Part shown: positions 37,506 to 48,300 of the stretch, piece after piece
Layout: the number at the start of each line of letters is the position of its first letter
How positions within the stretch are numbered: position 1 is the stretch's first letter
DNA from: Prochilodus magdalenae
Taxonomy: Eukaryota > Chordata > Actinopteri > Characiformes > Prochilodontidae
Reading direction: 5' to 3'
Assembly: GCA_024036415.1 (NCBI GenBank)
Contig: JAMWET010003545.1
Location: forward strand, 221,501-285,500
Length of the DNA: 64,000 nucleotides
Made by a program: the position numbers and the translations under genes
The notes under the pieces: model-generated
The model's input: the letters and a program-made list of their open reading frames with translations, nothing else
What the model was told of the DNA's origin: nothing
The model's database searches: none

Positions 37506-37756
37506 GGTAACACTTTACATTAAGCTTTGACTAACTTACATGAAGTACTACATTAATTACCATGAAGTAATACATTCACAATGGTTATAATGCTTAACTA
37601 ACGTTAAGTAAACATGTAACAACTACATACTTACATGTTAACTAAGCATGTAACTGTTATTACATGCTTATGTGACATTAGGTAACCATAGTTACTTCAT
37701 GTTAACAAATGCATTATCTTATATTAGTTAGTCAATACCTAATGTAAAGTGTTACC
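37506..37756. mobile_element. Palindromic MITE with near-perfect terminal inverted repeats (251 bp)
   Basis: Begins GGTAACACTTTACATTAAG and ends with CTAATGTAAAGTGTTACC, its near-perfect inverse. The interior is a series of TTAACTAA, CATGTTAAC and CATGTAAC words and folds on itself. This is the form of a common teleost non-autonomous DNA transposon. No coding capacity. Confidence 0.9.
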
Positions 37757-37770
37757 CAGGATTCTGTTCC

Positions 37771-37925
37771 GTCATCTTGTAACAAAGTAAAAGGACTGGA
37801 ATTTCAATTAGGCCTTTTAGGCAGCTGAGAAACATGAACAGAGTTTCTCCCTCTGGCATGTACTTTGGGTTTTATAGCATTGCAGAGCATTTACACAGTA
37901 CATTAAAGGAAAACCTTTTCATTTT
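37771..37925 (-). repeat. Unnamed repeat family H, copy 1
   Basis: The reverse complement matches 57126-57312: the cttgtaacaaag...GGACTGGAATTTC, GGCAGCTGAGAAA, AGAGTTTCTCCCTCTG and CATTAAAGGAAA blocks occur in the same order. It resembles a teleost-wide dispersed repeat, which I cannot name. Confidence 0.8.
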
Positions 37926-38439
37926 ACCTCCTTTCATTAGTGTACTAAATAGCTCAATTGGTCCTCTTTAACACAAATCCACAAGGGCCTTTTCTCCAAG
38001 CTTCTTAGTAACGTCTTTAGAGTCCACAGCCAATAAAGCTGAGGTCCATACATACATTTCAGAAGTCCAGTTATGGTTGCAGCACAAAAATATTTTCTTT
38101 TCTCAGTACCAGCACATCATTTCACAGTGAAGTTTTTCAGATCTGAAGCAGGAGTGGAACTTAATGTTCTCCTCTCTCCTAGAGATGAAAGGTTTAAGTA
38201 CTGTTCATTTGATGGTGATAGTTTTTGACAGTCCTTGTTTGTTTATTTTTTAATCTTGTTTCACTTCTCCTTTTCCTTTTTCACCTTGTCCTTCTTTATG
38301 CAAGTGAATTATCAAGTCATATGAAAAAGTTTGGACACCCTACCACTGAGTTCCTAAATGAAAAAAAGTTCAGCACATAAATCATCTATTAGCACATCTT
38401 ACTGTTTTTTTCGCTTCAGAAAAAAAAAAAACTGAACTG

Positions 38440-38820
38440 CTCATTAACATAGCATAGCCATTCAAATGTATGAAATGTGGTGACTGTGGTGTCAGACTGA
38501 ATCTGTCCTTTGTCTGTAGTGTTAACAGTACAACGCAGCCTCTCCTCTATCCTTAAATAAGCCGTGCCGCCCGGCTGGGATGAGACACATACATTAGGAT
38601 GTGACTGACAGGCTAATGGTTGCTTTGCAGTTTTCTGAGTTTATGTAGCATGCTCTGAATTTTTAGACAAATTCTAAAAAGCTTGCACCAAACTCACATG
38701 TATCATAGGTCTGATAAGTAATGGGGCAGTGTTAAGCACAAGCAAGTTGGCTTCCAAGTTCAAAGCAAACTGAAATATTAGATTTAGGTGGTTTTATTGA
38801 AATTAGATGTTTAAAAGACC
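38440..38820 (+). repeat. Segmental duplicate J, left copy (~380 bp)
   Basis: Highly similar to 40190-40562 in direct orientation. Shared stretches include GAAATGTGGTGACTGT, CTATCCTTAAATA, GGCTAATGGTTGCTTTG, AGCATGCTCTGAATTTTTAG and ATTAGATTTAGGTGGTTTTA. Non-coding. Confidence 0.93.
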
Positions 38821-39860
38821 TTTTAAAAAGTAAAAAATTTGGGAAACGCTGCCGATGATTCTGGCAGCTCAAAGGCAATGCTAGAAGGTAACCTGGTAGC
38901 TAACGTCAGCATGTGTGTTTAGAGTGAGAGCGATGACTCTTTCTAACCAGTCAGAAGCCCTCAGTGTCTTTAGGTCACCTTTTGGTATTACCTCAGCTTC
39001 TTTGGAACTGACAGAGGTGATTCTATAAAAATACAAGGTACTGAAAATGGAAAGTTGAGTCAAGTTGAGTAGGGACCATGAGGTGGAAAAGCGGCTTTAA
39101 TTGCTGTTTTGACTGAAAATGTAATCAGTTAAGGGATTGTGCTTTGTACAATGCTGGTTTGTCACTTAGGATACACAGCTAGAGTCTTCCTTATGTGCTT
39201 AAAACTGGATCTCAGAAGTACTTAATGATAGTAAGTGTTAAACATCAGGCAGTGAAAAGGTGTGAAGGGTGGTTCTGGTGTCACTCTGTGCACATACGTA
39301 GGTGAGAAATAAAGATGTCAAAAGAAGTTGTAATCCTCTCTAGGCAGTTTGTTCCTGACACACTTTCATTTCCGTGTCTGGAGCTGTACATGCTTTGCCT
39401 CCACAGAGGCGACTGAACACCAGTATCCCCTTAGTATATGTCTTATTCAGTCAAAGCAGACGGTAAAGGACCAGACTAGGAAAGAAATGACTACGCCTTA
39501 CATGGGACAGGTATTTGATCGGGGGAAAAGGCTTTGCATTGCATAACACAACCTGTTGTGACAAATACAGAAGGGACAAAATCTGCCGTGTGTCTGTCAA
39601 CACTAAGGAGCAACACCAAATAATTGGATGTTTTCACTTTTGGACTACATCTCAAGATCAGCCCAGAACAGTTTGTTTCTTATACCACTGTCCTCATAGC
39701 ACAGTATAAACCAATCAGCTGATCTACTTAATGGTAGACTAAACAGATGTTAGTTTAGTCAATTCTGTATTAGATATTTTTTATAGTATTACTAACAATC
39801 TTTATTCTTTAGTATTTTTAATCTTTAGTCTTTTCTAATATAATAGAGTAGTATAGAATA

Positions 39861-39936
39861 GAATAATAACAGAGTCTATAGTAGTAGATAGAATAATAAC
39901 AGAGTCTATAGTAGTAGATAGAATAATAATAGAGTC
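39861..39936 (+). repeat. 30-bp tandem repeat, ~2.5 units
   Basis: An exact 30-bp unit (GAATAATAACAGAGTCTATA then GTAGTAGATA) occurs at 39861-39890 and 39891-39920, with a partial third unit to 39936. Confidence 0.97.
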
Positions 39937-40110
39937 GGTTGGGCCAATATATTTGCTACAGAATGTAGGATCTTACCATAGTGAACTTTGGGGCTCTAAT
40001 GAATGTAATCTTTTCACCCGAGCCATCTGGCTGATAAGGACCTTGTTTGGGAGCATAAAAAAAATGAAAACTTGTAATTAGGCCTGAAAAGTGAATTATG
40101 TTTATATTAC
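39930..40110 (+). repeat. Unnamed repeat family F, copy 2
   Basis: Diverged match to 28250-28430 in the same orientation. It starts at the end of the 30-bp tandem array and runs to near the right copy of duplicate J. Confidence 0.75.
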
Positions 40111-40189
40111 GTGAGTTTGAAGATGTCCTTAGAAATCTGGCAGTCAGTAAGCCTTCATTTTAAAAGGCTATAAACATCTCAGCCAACTG

Positions 40190-40562
40190 CTCATTAACTT
40201 ACACTAGCATGGCCATTCAAATGTGTGAAATGTGGTGACTGTAGTGTCAGACTGAATCTGACTGAATCCTTTTCCCCTATCCTTAAATATGCCATGCTGC
40301 CCGGCTTGGGTGCGAAACATACATTAGGGTGTAGCTGAAAGGCTAATGGTTGCTTTGTAGTTTTCTGAGTTTATATAGCATGCTCTGAATTTTTAGACAA
40401 ATTCTAAAACAGCGTACACTAAATTCACATGTATCATAGATCTGATAATTGATGGAGCAGTGTTAAGCACAAGCAAGCTGGCTTCTAGGTTTAAAGGATT
40501 TTCATTGCAAACTGAAATATTAGATTTAGGTGGTTTTATTGAAATATGATGTTGAAAAGACA
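40190..40562 (+). repeat. Segmental duplicate J, right copy
   Basis: Direct duplicate of 38440-38820, about 1.75 kb away. It carries a short insertion near 40255 and a small insertion before GCAAACTGAAATATTAG. Similarity ends abruptly on both sides. Confidence 0.93.
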
Positions 40563-41239
40563 TGGAAATCAAGCGTGATATTTCATTTTTGCTGCTTTAT
40601 TGAAGAGGAATACCAGTGAGAACTCTGCCTCGTGGGTGTGTGCAGTCATAAGCAATCAAATTTGTATAGCTTTTTGAAGCTCTAATAATCAAAAGCAGAT
40701 CTGTTTGGGCTTTTATATAGACTAGACTGTATTCAGTGCTGGTTTAAGGAATGTCAAGCGCTGTTCTTATGCATTTTAATTAATGCATTTGCAGATAATT
40801 ATTTGGCCCAGTGTGAACTGCAAGGGATTCAGGAGCGTTTGAATTCTTCTGATATAAAACAACCTTTACGACTTAATAAGTTGCGGCCAACGCGTTCATG
40901 AAAAAAACTTTTAAACATTTGAAATGATTTTAATAACAACACACTTCAAATTGTATGTCACCCGCAGACTGTACACTGGCCAGTTCCAAAATTTTAAACT
41001 GTTCTCTAACAGGCTTAAAATGTGACAAGAGAGCAACAGCAACAAAAACCGAGAACGATTCCTGGCTGTGAAGGGAACGTCAGCTTTTCATGCCCAAAAA
41101 ACCTAAACAATCAGTGGGCATGGCTGATGTTCATCTTTAAATAAGGCTAAATTTAGTTCCTATTTGCCAGTTTCTTAATCAAATGTTCTATTCCAATTAA
41201 AAGCTACTATGGAAACCCAAAAAGGAAAAAAGGCCATAT
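40563..41239. other. Intronic sequence with no recognised feature
   Basis: AT-rich; nothing supported. Confidence 0.5.
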
Positions 41240-41392
41240 AGTAAATCATAATTATAAGATAGTAAGTCAAAATTTTGAGAAAGTACGTAAAATTATGAGA
41301 TGATACGTCATAATTATGTGATAGTAAGTCATATTTACGAGATGCTTAGTCATAATTATGAGATTGTATGTCATAGCTATAATTATGAGATC
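41240..41392 (+). repeat. ~21-bp minisatellite, about 7 degenerate units
   Basis: Repeated unit of the form AGTAAGTCATAATTATGAGA with substitutions and small indels, for example at 41263, 41285, 41306, 41325 and 41348. Confidence 0.92.
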
Positions 41393-42939
41393 TTGAATGG
41401 GTTTTTTTTTCTTTAAATGGTGGAATTTAAACATGATCCCAATTCAAACTTGCTAGCTTGCTTTGTACAATTCAATGTTTTTTTATTTTTTTATTTTTTA
41501 CTTCTCGGTAAATATGCTTTTATGCATAACTTGTGCCGCCAATGTAGTTTTAAAAATTGCTGTAACACAAGATGACATCATGTACGTGCAACAACACTGG
41601 GTTCTGTAAAAAAGTATACCATCCTGCTTGTAAAGACCCTGGAGGAAACACTATGTAATTCTTATACTGAAATGTAAGGAAATGAGGTAGCGCTGAATAG
41701 CAGATCAAAGTACGAAGTGCTACACAACTCTGAAGTCGAGGCATCCCCTGCCACAGCTGTATGTTTGGACATGAGAAAGCCTGAGGACACAGCAGCAGCA
41801 ATGTAGGCATTCTGTTTGTACTTCCCCAGGTCATAGTTGCTCCTGGGATCAAAACAGCGTGCTTGTGTACTGAGCCCTATATCTACTGATATGGTTTTGC
41901 CTAATCCTGGAGGCAAATATGGCCTTTGTCTGCAGGTGCACACAGCTTGGATGATATCCCTGTCACTCCTGTCACTTCTTCCAGACTGTTAAACCCATAC
42001 GACTCCTGTCTTTTCTAGCGTCTTGACTTATTGTGTTGAGATGTTTTCTGGGCCATGCTTTGTTTATTTGCTTGCTTGTTTAATTTAGCTTGAGTCACTT
42101 GGAATTTGGTAGTTGCAAGTTTCTGAGTCATTAGTCAGTGCCACTAATGTAGTCTGGATGCACAATGGCTAGCATACAAGAAGTCCTTCAGGTATCGAGT
42201 GCCTCATCTCTCAGAGAAGAGTGATGGTCCTTGACCCTTTCTCTAAGAGACTCTGAAGTGCATTATGTACCTTATGTATCTGCCTGATTAGTTATAGTTG
42301 TAGAAATGTCACATATAAGTCTGATCTGTCAGGAGACGACAGTATAGCCACTAAGTAAAAATAGGTCATGGCCCTCTACTAATCAAGTGGCCACTTACAT
42401 CATTTGCTTACAGTATTAAAAGACATTTTCACACATTGCTGGAATATTTGAGTCCACTGCCAGGGCCAGTGCTAAGCACATTACTGGAAAAAAAAGATGT
42501 TGGTAATCTGTTCAGGTTGCATTGTGCATCTACACAGAAAATGAGCCTGGGTTTGTAAAAACAGCTTTCACACCTAGTCAAAAGTACAGAACACTCTGTG
42601 CAAATGGCGTCAGGTTTAGAAAAAACCTCAAGTGTGAAAACATCTTAGGTAGATTGAAATCACAAGCCCATTTCTGCTACACATAAGTTCAGCTTTGCGT
42701 TAAGGGTGTAGTCACTCCAACACACTATCAAAACAATTCATGTAAAATTGTGTTACTGTGTTGTCAATACCGCCATCTTTTACAAAAAAGTTGGTGGAGA
42801 TGGGTGAGTAGCTTATGGACCAACCCGTGTTCAAGTACTGTGTTTTTTTTTTTGTTGTGTATATTTTGTGTTCTGTATAAGTCACTTATACTTATTAATT
42901 AAGGTGCTCAGTGTAGACAAAGCACACCTATTATACATA
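41393..42939. other. Intronic sequence with no recognised feature
   Basis: Open frames at 41550-41943 on the minus strand (93 and 100 codons, overlapping in different frames) have no recognised domain. Otherwise AT-rich unique sequence. Confidence 0.5.
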
Positions 42940-43370
42940 AACTGTATATCAATATTAAGACAAAAACAAATTATATTATTAACAGAAATAGATCCTACAT
43001 ATTCAGTAGAGAGAGGCCATATCATTGGAGGGCATCACTGCTCGCTGAATGTCCGCAGTCGTGGCTTTTGGGTCAGTCGGGTGCAGCAATAAGGCCCATC
43101 CTTGCTTATGTCACATGTGTAGCCGAGCATGAAACTTGAATCATTTGCATGTCTCACAATGACAAACTCCCCCACCAAGTTTCATTCCTGTCGGCTGATT
43201 CCTTCTGGGTGCAACTTTTTGTGCAACTGTTCTTTTGATAGTAACAACTGTTCTTTTGATAATGAGTGCATTTAGTTGGTAAGGCTTCAAATAAGAATCG
43301 TGTGTACTTAATGTATGTTTTGGTTCTAAATTAATGAAAATAAATAGTTATAATTTGACACGCTACAAAT
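42940..43370 (+). repeat. Unnamed repeat family E, copy 3 (longest)
   Basis: Contains the full series of family-E blocks: GTAGAGAGAGGCCAT, GGAGGGCATCACTGCT, GTCCGCAGTCGTGGC, TTGGGTCAGTCGGGTGCAGC, AATAAGGCCCATCCTTGCTT, TGTCACATGTG, CATTCCTGTCGGCTGATTCC and TTCTGGGTGCAAC. An internal tandem duplication of AACTGTTCTTTTGATA lies at about 43226-43262. Confidence 0.88.
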
Positions 43371-43459
43371 TTGGTCTGACAATTGGGGGGGACCAGCATC
43401 AGGATGTAAAACTGTGTAAACAAAGTACAGCTACAATTTGCTGTTTATCATATTGATGT

Positions 43460-43555
43460 ACAGTATGAAGCTTTTTAGACAAAAAACTAATAATATTATG
43501 AGCAGGAATTTATAATACATATTTAATGGAGAGACGCCATTTCTTTGGCCATTAC
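43460..43555 (+). repeat. Unnamed repeat family E, 5' fragment
   Basis: Matches the left part of copy 3 (about 42950-43022): AGACAAAAAACTAATAATAT, then ATACATATTTAATGGAGAGA and CGCCAT. The family's central blocks are absent. Confidence 0.65.
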
Positions 43556-44054
43556 AGGCCTTTTTCTTTCAGTCCCTAAAAGTATTAGCCAAAACTGCAT
43601 AATGCTATAACTATTTTGGCAAAATACCCCAATAATGTAAAGCATAATAATAATTACCAAATGAAGGAAAGACATAATTAGGAGTATTAGTAACTGTTAT
43701 AGCATAACTCTGCAAACAATTATACGGTAAAGATGTGCTGGAAATGATTACAGGGTTGGTTAGTGCTGTCTGTTTGGGTTCATTTGGAGCTTTAAACTGT
43801 ATTTATCTGCTTTATCGTAACTAATATCTGACAGCCCTTGTAGTTGGACTTCCATTCAGTCATTGTGCCAGCTCAAATATAACCTTGCATGCTTTTTAAG
43901 AAGCGGAGAAGACATGATCCCCCCCCCCAACCCCCACAAACATATCTGTGTTTGCATGGTAGATGGACTGAACAAAAATGGCACTTGTTGGTGTTAAGGG
44001 CAGTCGTCATACAACTCAAACGTTCACCCAACTTCTCATATGTATGTATATAGA

Positions 44055-44180
44055 CTATAGTGCAGTCACTAACAGGATGACTCATGCAGCATCACTGATC
44101 AGTGAATGTTTGCAATCATGCTTGTTGCAGCAATAAGGCCCGTCCAACCCATCAAGTTTCATTGTTTAACTGTAAATAAA
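44055..44180 (+). repeat. Unnamed repeat family E, short copy
   Basis: Contains CACTAACA..GATGACTCATG (also in the reverse complement of 20990-21020), GCATCACTGATC, GAATGTTTGCAATCATG, GCAGCAATAAGGCCCGTCC and CATCAAGTTTCATT. It lacks the GGGTCAGTC block. Confidence 0.75.
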
Positions 44181-45132
44181 TGAAACTCTGACCTTTTCAC
44201 AAAACTGTACAGCTCCATGTAATTGAGCATATGAGGAACAAAGAGTTAATAATAATCATTCAGTGAGGTTACAGTGGACACTGCCAAGAAACACTGTCCC
44301 TTTAAATCTGTTTCTAATGCATTTTTACAATTCCATCAATTATTCATTTTCCACAGCGCACATGGACACTTTCATGTGCATGCTCATGTGTGTGTACAGT
44401 TACACATCCAGTCATCCACAAGTGCTGCCACTCAAGTGTGTTCTGCAATTGCACACCCACTCATTTTACTCAAAGCTTTGGTTTGCTGATGTTTCCTTTT
44501 AGAATCTGCAAGTTAACCACATGAGCTGTACCACTTTTTAGGCATGTTTGTGTGAAACTAATGTTTTTGAGGAATAAGGCTGTTAGGTATGGGTTTGTTT
44601 TCTTCGTAGGCTAAAAAGAAAGCTGTAGATTGCAGTCATTTAAGCACAGGAGAGTGAGGATCTTGTTGATTTTTCTTTGCTCAGAAGAGTAAGCACATGA
44701 CTGGCACTTTGGTGGCCTTTTCTGTATATGGAAAAGCAGCTCAGCCCTTAGTTGACAGCCATTTTAAAGGAGCAGCTCCACTGTAGTGGATACCTACTCT
44801 GAAGATATGGAGGAAATGTGTGGGAGGGAGATAGAATGTAATATGAATGAGACGTAGCTGAGATGTGCATGGCCTATTCTGTGCTTGGTGATGACGTCTA
44901 CAATGAGCATTTAGTCCATTATTGTACAGAATAAAGAATGACGGAATGCCAGCTAATGCAGTGCTTGAGTCAGTATAGTTATTAATGTCATAATTCCGTA
45001 GGGAGGAAACCACATGGTCACCCACTGTTACACTAACACCCTGCATTATTTTGTTGGTATTAATACACTGGTCCCATCTGCCTGGTCCTCATTCATACCA
45101 CCCTTGAACTGATTCTGAAATCAACTCCAGAG
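44181..45132. other. Intronic sequence with no recognised feature
   Basis: Mostly unique; overlapping open frames at 44263-44502 (+) and 44741-45046 (-) show no recognised domain. Confidence 0.5.
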
Positions 45133-45170
45133 ATTCTCTCTCTCCCTCTCTATCTCACTCTTCCTCCCTC

Positions 45171-45244
<74 letters not shown>

Positions 45245-45313
45245 CCTTTCTCTTTCTCTCTGTCTCTCTTTTTCTCTCTGTCTCTCTTTTTCTCTCTCTC
45301 TTATTCTCTCTCT

Positions 45314-45350
<37 letters not shown>

Positions 45351-45375
45351 TCTCACCATTTCTCTTTCTCTCTTC

Positions 45376-45459
<84 letters not shown>

Positions 45460-45502
45460 GTCCCTTTCTCTTTCTCTATCTTTCTCTCTGTCTCTCTTTC
45501 TC

Positions 45503-45540
<38 letters not shown>
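45133..45540. repeat. ~410-bp polypyrimidine (CT)n tract
   Basis: Near-pure CT with scattered TTT, TGT, CCC and ATT interruptions. The minus-strand open frames here (Arg-Glu repeats, 130 and 63 codons) are artefacts of GA repetition. Confidence 0.98.
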
Positions 45541-45543
<3 letters not shown>

Positions 45544-46685
45544 CCTTCATGCCACCGTTACAAAATAAATATTATATGGACAGTATATGTATATGTATTT
45601 GCAAGCTATAAGAAACAAGGAAGTGCACAGTCCCTTCCTCTCCCACTTCACTCCTTACAGGTCTAGAAGAAATGTTGTGAATTTTGCATCAAACTTCATT
45701 CATTTACTCACCTACAGCGTCTCCAGCGGAGGAAAGCTGCACCACGGTTAACTCTATTTTACGTCTATTTATATCTTTGTTTTTTTGCTGGGTACGGTTT
45801 CTTGCTGGGAGTGGGCAGCGGCAGCAGTTATAACCGTATGCCAAGAGCCTCAGCCATTGTCGCATTTACTGCGTATTTCATTGGCTACCTGTCCATTATC
45901 TAACCGGTTAGAATACTTAAATACATAAACATATGGTCTTCAGTAGATGGCTCTGCAACACGACACATAGATGTCTTTGACATGCAGTCAATACTGTTAT
46001 TTCTTCTGATTCTGCTCATAATTTTAATTCACATTGGAATTTTTTTAAAACTTGCAAATTTCTCCTTTATGTTTATTGGAGGGGGCTTTCAGGCATCTAT
46101 TTTACATTAACATTTTTCCCGTTTTCATGAGCCCTTGGATTGGTTTAGAAATTTTACACAGCTTGTTCCCTCCTTAAATAGTTCACATTGTCAGATTTAG
46201 CCCAACATTTCTCAGACATGTTCATCTGCAGTGCTCTGCTGGGAGCCACCCTGTAAAGCCTGAAACAATCATTTAAAAATGTCAAAGCCATTAAGTTTAA
46301 CTTCATGGGAGATTTTCAGACAATGTGAAACATCACACACACAGGCTCAAAAGGTCTGGCTTGATGTGTGGCTCTGAAATTTAAAATCATGTTACATAAT
46401 TGATTATATTGATATAGATTTTTAAGAAGACATGCCACAAGCTTTTAAGTTCTCTTTAAGTCATTGTTCGCAATATTTTGATTCATCCATTTGGGTTCAA
46501 GACGCAACTGACATTGCAAAATGTTCTTTTGCACTGTGTGTGCAATTACACATGTCCACCAGAGAGGTCTACAAATCTCCAGAACCTATAGAGTGTAGCT
46601 TTAATAATTGACTGTTTTTTTTGCTGGTATGATATTATTGAAAACAGTGGAAACATGTGATGTAGGTCTCCATCTGTCCATGAGT
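45541..46685. other. Intronic sequence with no recognised feature
   Basis: Contains a GC-richer patch near 45715-45850 and otherwise AT-rich sequence. No gene supported. Confidence 0.5.
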
Positions 46686-46750
46686 CTGTCTCTCTTTCTC
46701 TCTGTCTCTCTCTTTGTCTCTGTCTCTCTCTTTGTCTCTGTCTCTCTCTG

Positions 46751-46792
<42 letters not shown>
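46686..46792. repeat. (CT)n microsatellite with TGTCTC units
   Basis: CTCTCT with regularly spaced TTTGTCTCTG and TGTCTC units. Both strands give spurious low-complexity frames. Confidence 0.97.
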
Positions 46793-46795
<3 letters not shown>

Positions 46796-47279
46796 CTTAC
46801 TCTCTCTGAAGGACAAGATCAAAACCCCTTACAATGCATTTTAATAAAAGGTCCAGCAATGCTAATGAGGATCTTTTGAGAGACCTTTCTTTAGTAAAGT
46901 GCAAAATATATTCAAAACATTATAAATGTACTATATTATTAAACACTGCTGCTTTGACCTCAGTTAAGCAGGGTGCTTGTTTCTGTATGAAGAGAACTGA
47001 AGCAGGGCAAGTTTTTTAAAGTTATCTTATGGGGTAATTGCAGTGCCATTGCAGATGAGCTTTCAAACTAAGCTCAATAGATAATCAGAAATGTTTCAGG
47101 CTCAATTTCTCTCTAACTCTGGAGTCAGCTAAGCTTTATTGTCACATTGAACCTCCTCGGTAAGTTAGACTGTGCAGTGTAATTTGAAACGAGCTGCAAT
47201 TGACTATCACTGATTAGCAGTGTGTTATTAACCTGTGCACCTATCACAGTGTTTCCTTATGCACTGAGGTAAACATTAT

Positions 47280-47765
47280 TATTATCCTTGCATCCATCAG
47301 AGTGAAGCGTGAAGCATCTCTCTCCATTACGGTGTCCTCAGTCACACCCTGCTCATTTGCTATGGTGTCATTCTTCTCGCTTCAATTAATGAAAGAAAAA
47401 GAAAACAAAGCAGCGGGGGCTGTTGAATTATTTGATTAAGTAGCTGCAGCTAATGGAGTTTCAAGATTTAAGAGCAGATGATGAATTGCAGATGACTCAT
47501 CAAGGCATTTAATTCATCCATTTATCTGCTTATGTATCATCTCATTCAAATGCCCATATATCTTTATTTCATCGTTTCTCTGCGCTCGTTTTTTGGAGGG
47601 GTTGGGCGTAGTAGAGGGAGACAAAGGGGTGCTCACTGACTGCCCTATTAATATGCTATTTTTCTGCTTATTGATGAGGCGTATTTGATTATTATTATTA
47701 TGTGCTTGCTACAGTTTTGTTCCGCTTTTCCTGCTGGTGTTCGAGCGCAGCGGCAGCCATGGCAC
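47280..47765. promoter_or_regulatory. Candidate conserved non-coding element (unverified)
   Basis: Repeat-free block rich in homeodomain/POU-like words (CAATTAATGAAAG, TTTAATTCATC, CTATTAATATGC) and bHLH/SOX-like words (GCAGCTAATGG, GCAGATGA), with balanced composition and only short simple runs. It looks like a developmental enhancer, but this is pattern impression only. Confidence 0.25.
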
Positions 47766-48218
47766 TTTGGATCCATTTGATCTTCGTCTCAGAACCGTTC
47801 CAAGACCACATGCTTGTTTACTGCTTCTAGGCTTAAAGGATGACTAAAGCATGTGCCTGTACACTAATCGGCACACCAATCAAGGCACTAAACCCACTAT
47901 TTACTCCCACACAGCTGGTTTAGAAACAGGATAGCACTTTCACAAATCACAGTGATTACACAATATACCATAATACACACGCAGAGGGTTGTATGTTTAA
48001 TGAAAGCATAATTTCCATGGATACTTATTTACAATTAACGACTATGTGCAGCTGCTTGCAGTCATATAAGCCTTTGTATGTACATGAGGTTTTTATGTTA
48101 ATGAGTGCTACCTAGATTAAGCTGTAGTACTAACACTGTTAGAAGCTACATGGTATTATTATCAAGATATGTGATATTCAGAATATATATTTAATAGATT
48201 ATGAGAATTCTGTGCATA

Positions 48219-48300
48219 GGATAAGATAAGATAAGATAATCCTTTGTGAGCTGGAGCTGCTGCAACAGGCTGCCACCTCCGCGGCGCCATCTTGGTAATG
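48219..48300 (-). mobile_element. Composite LINE-derived fragment, 5' leader joined to ATCTT tail
   Basis: The reverse complement reads CAAGATGGCGCCGCGGAGGT, then a short middle, then CTCACAAAGGATTATCTTAT and ATCTT repeats. The start looks like a retrotransposon 5' leader and the end matches the tail at 24100-24196. Some 80 bp in total, so almost the whole body is missing. Confidence 0.6.

Noticed and set aside
39861..41392. Possible CRISPR-like array from the tandem repeats
   Set aside because: Units are head-to-tail without unique spacers, and the genome is vertebrate; ordinary minisatellites.
45150..45542. 130-codon Arg-Glu repeat open frame
   Set aside because: Direct translation of a (GA)n tract on the minus strand.
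46601..46844. Two complementary open frames across the CT repeat
   Set aside because: Both strands open because of dinucleotide repetition; no gene signals.
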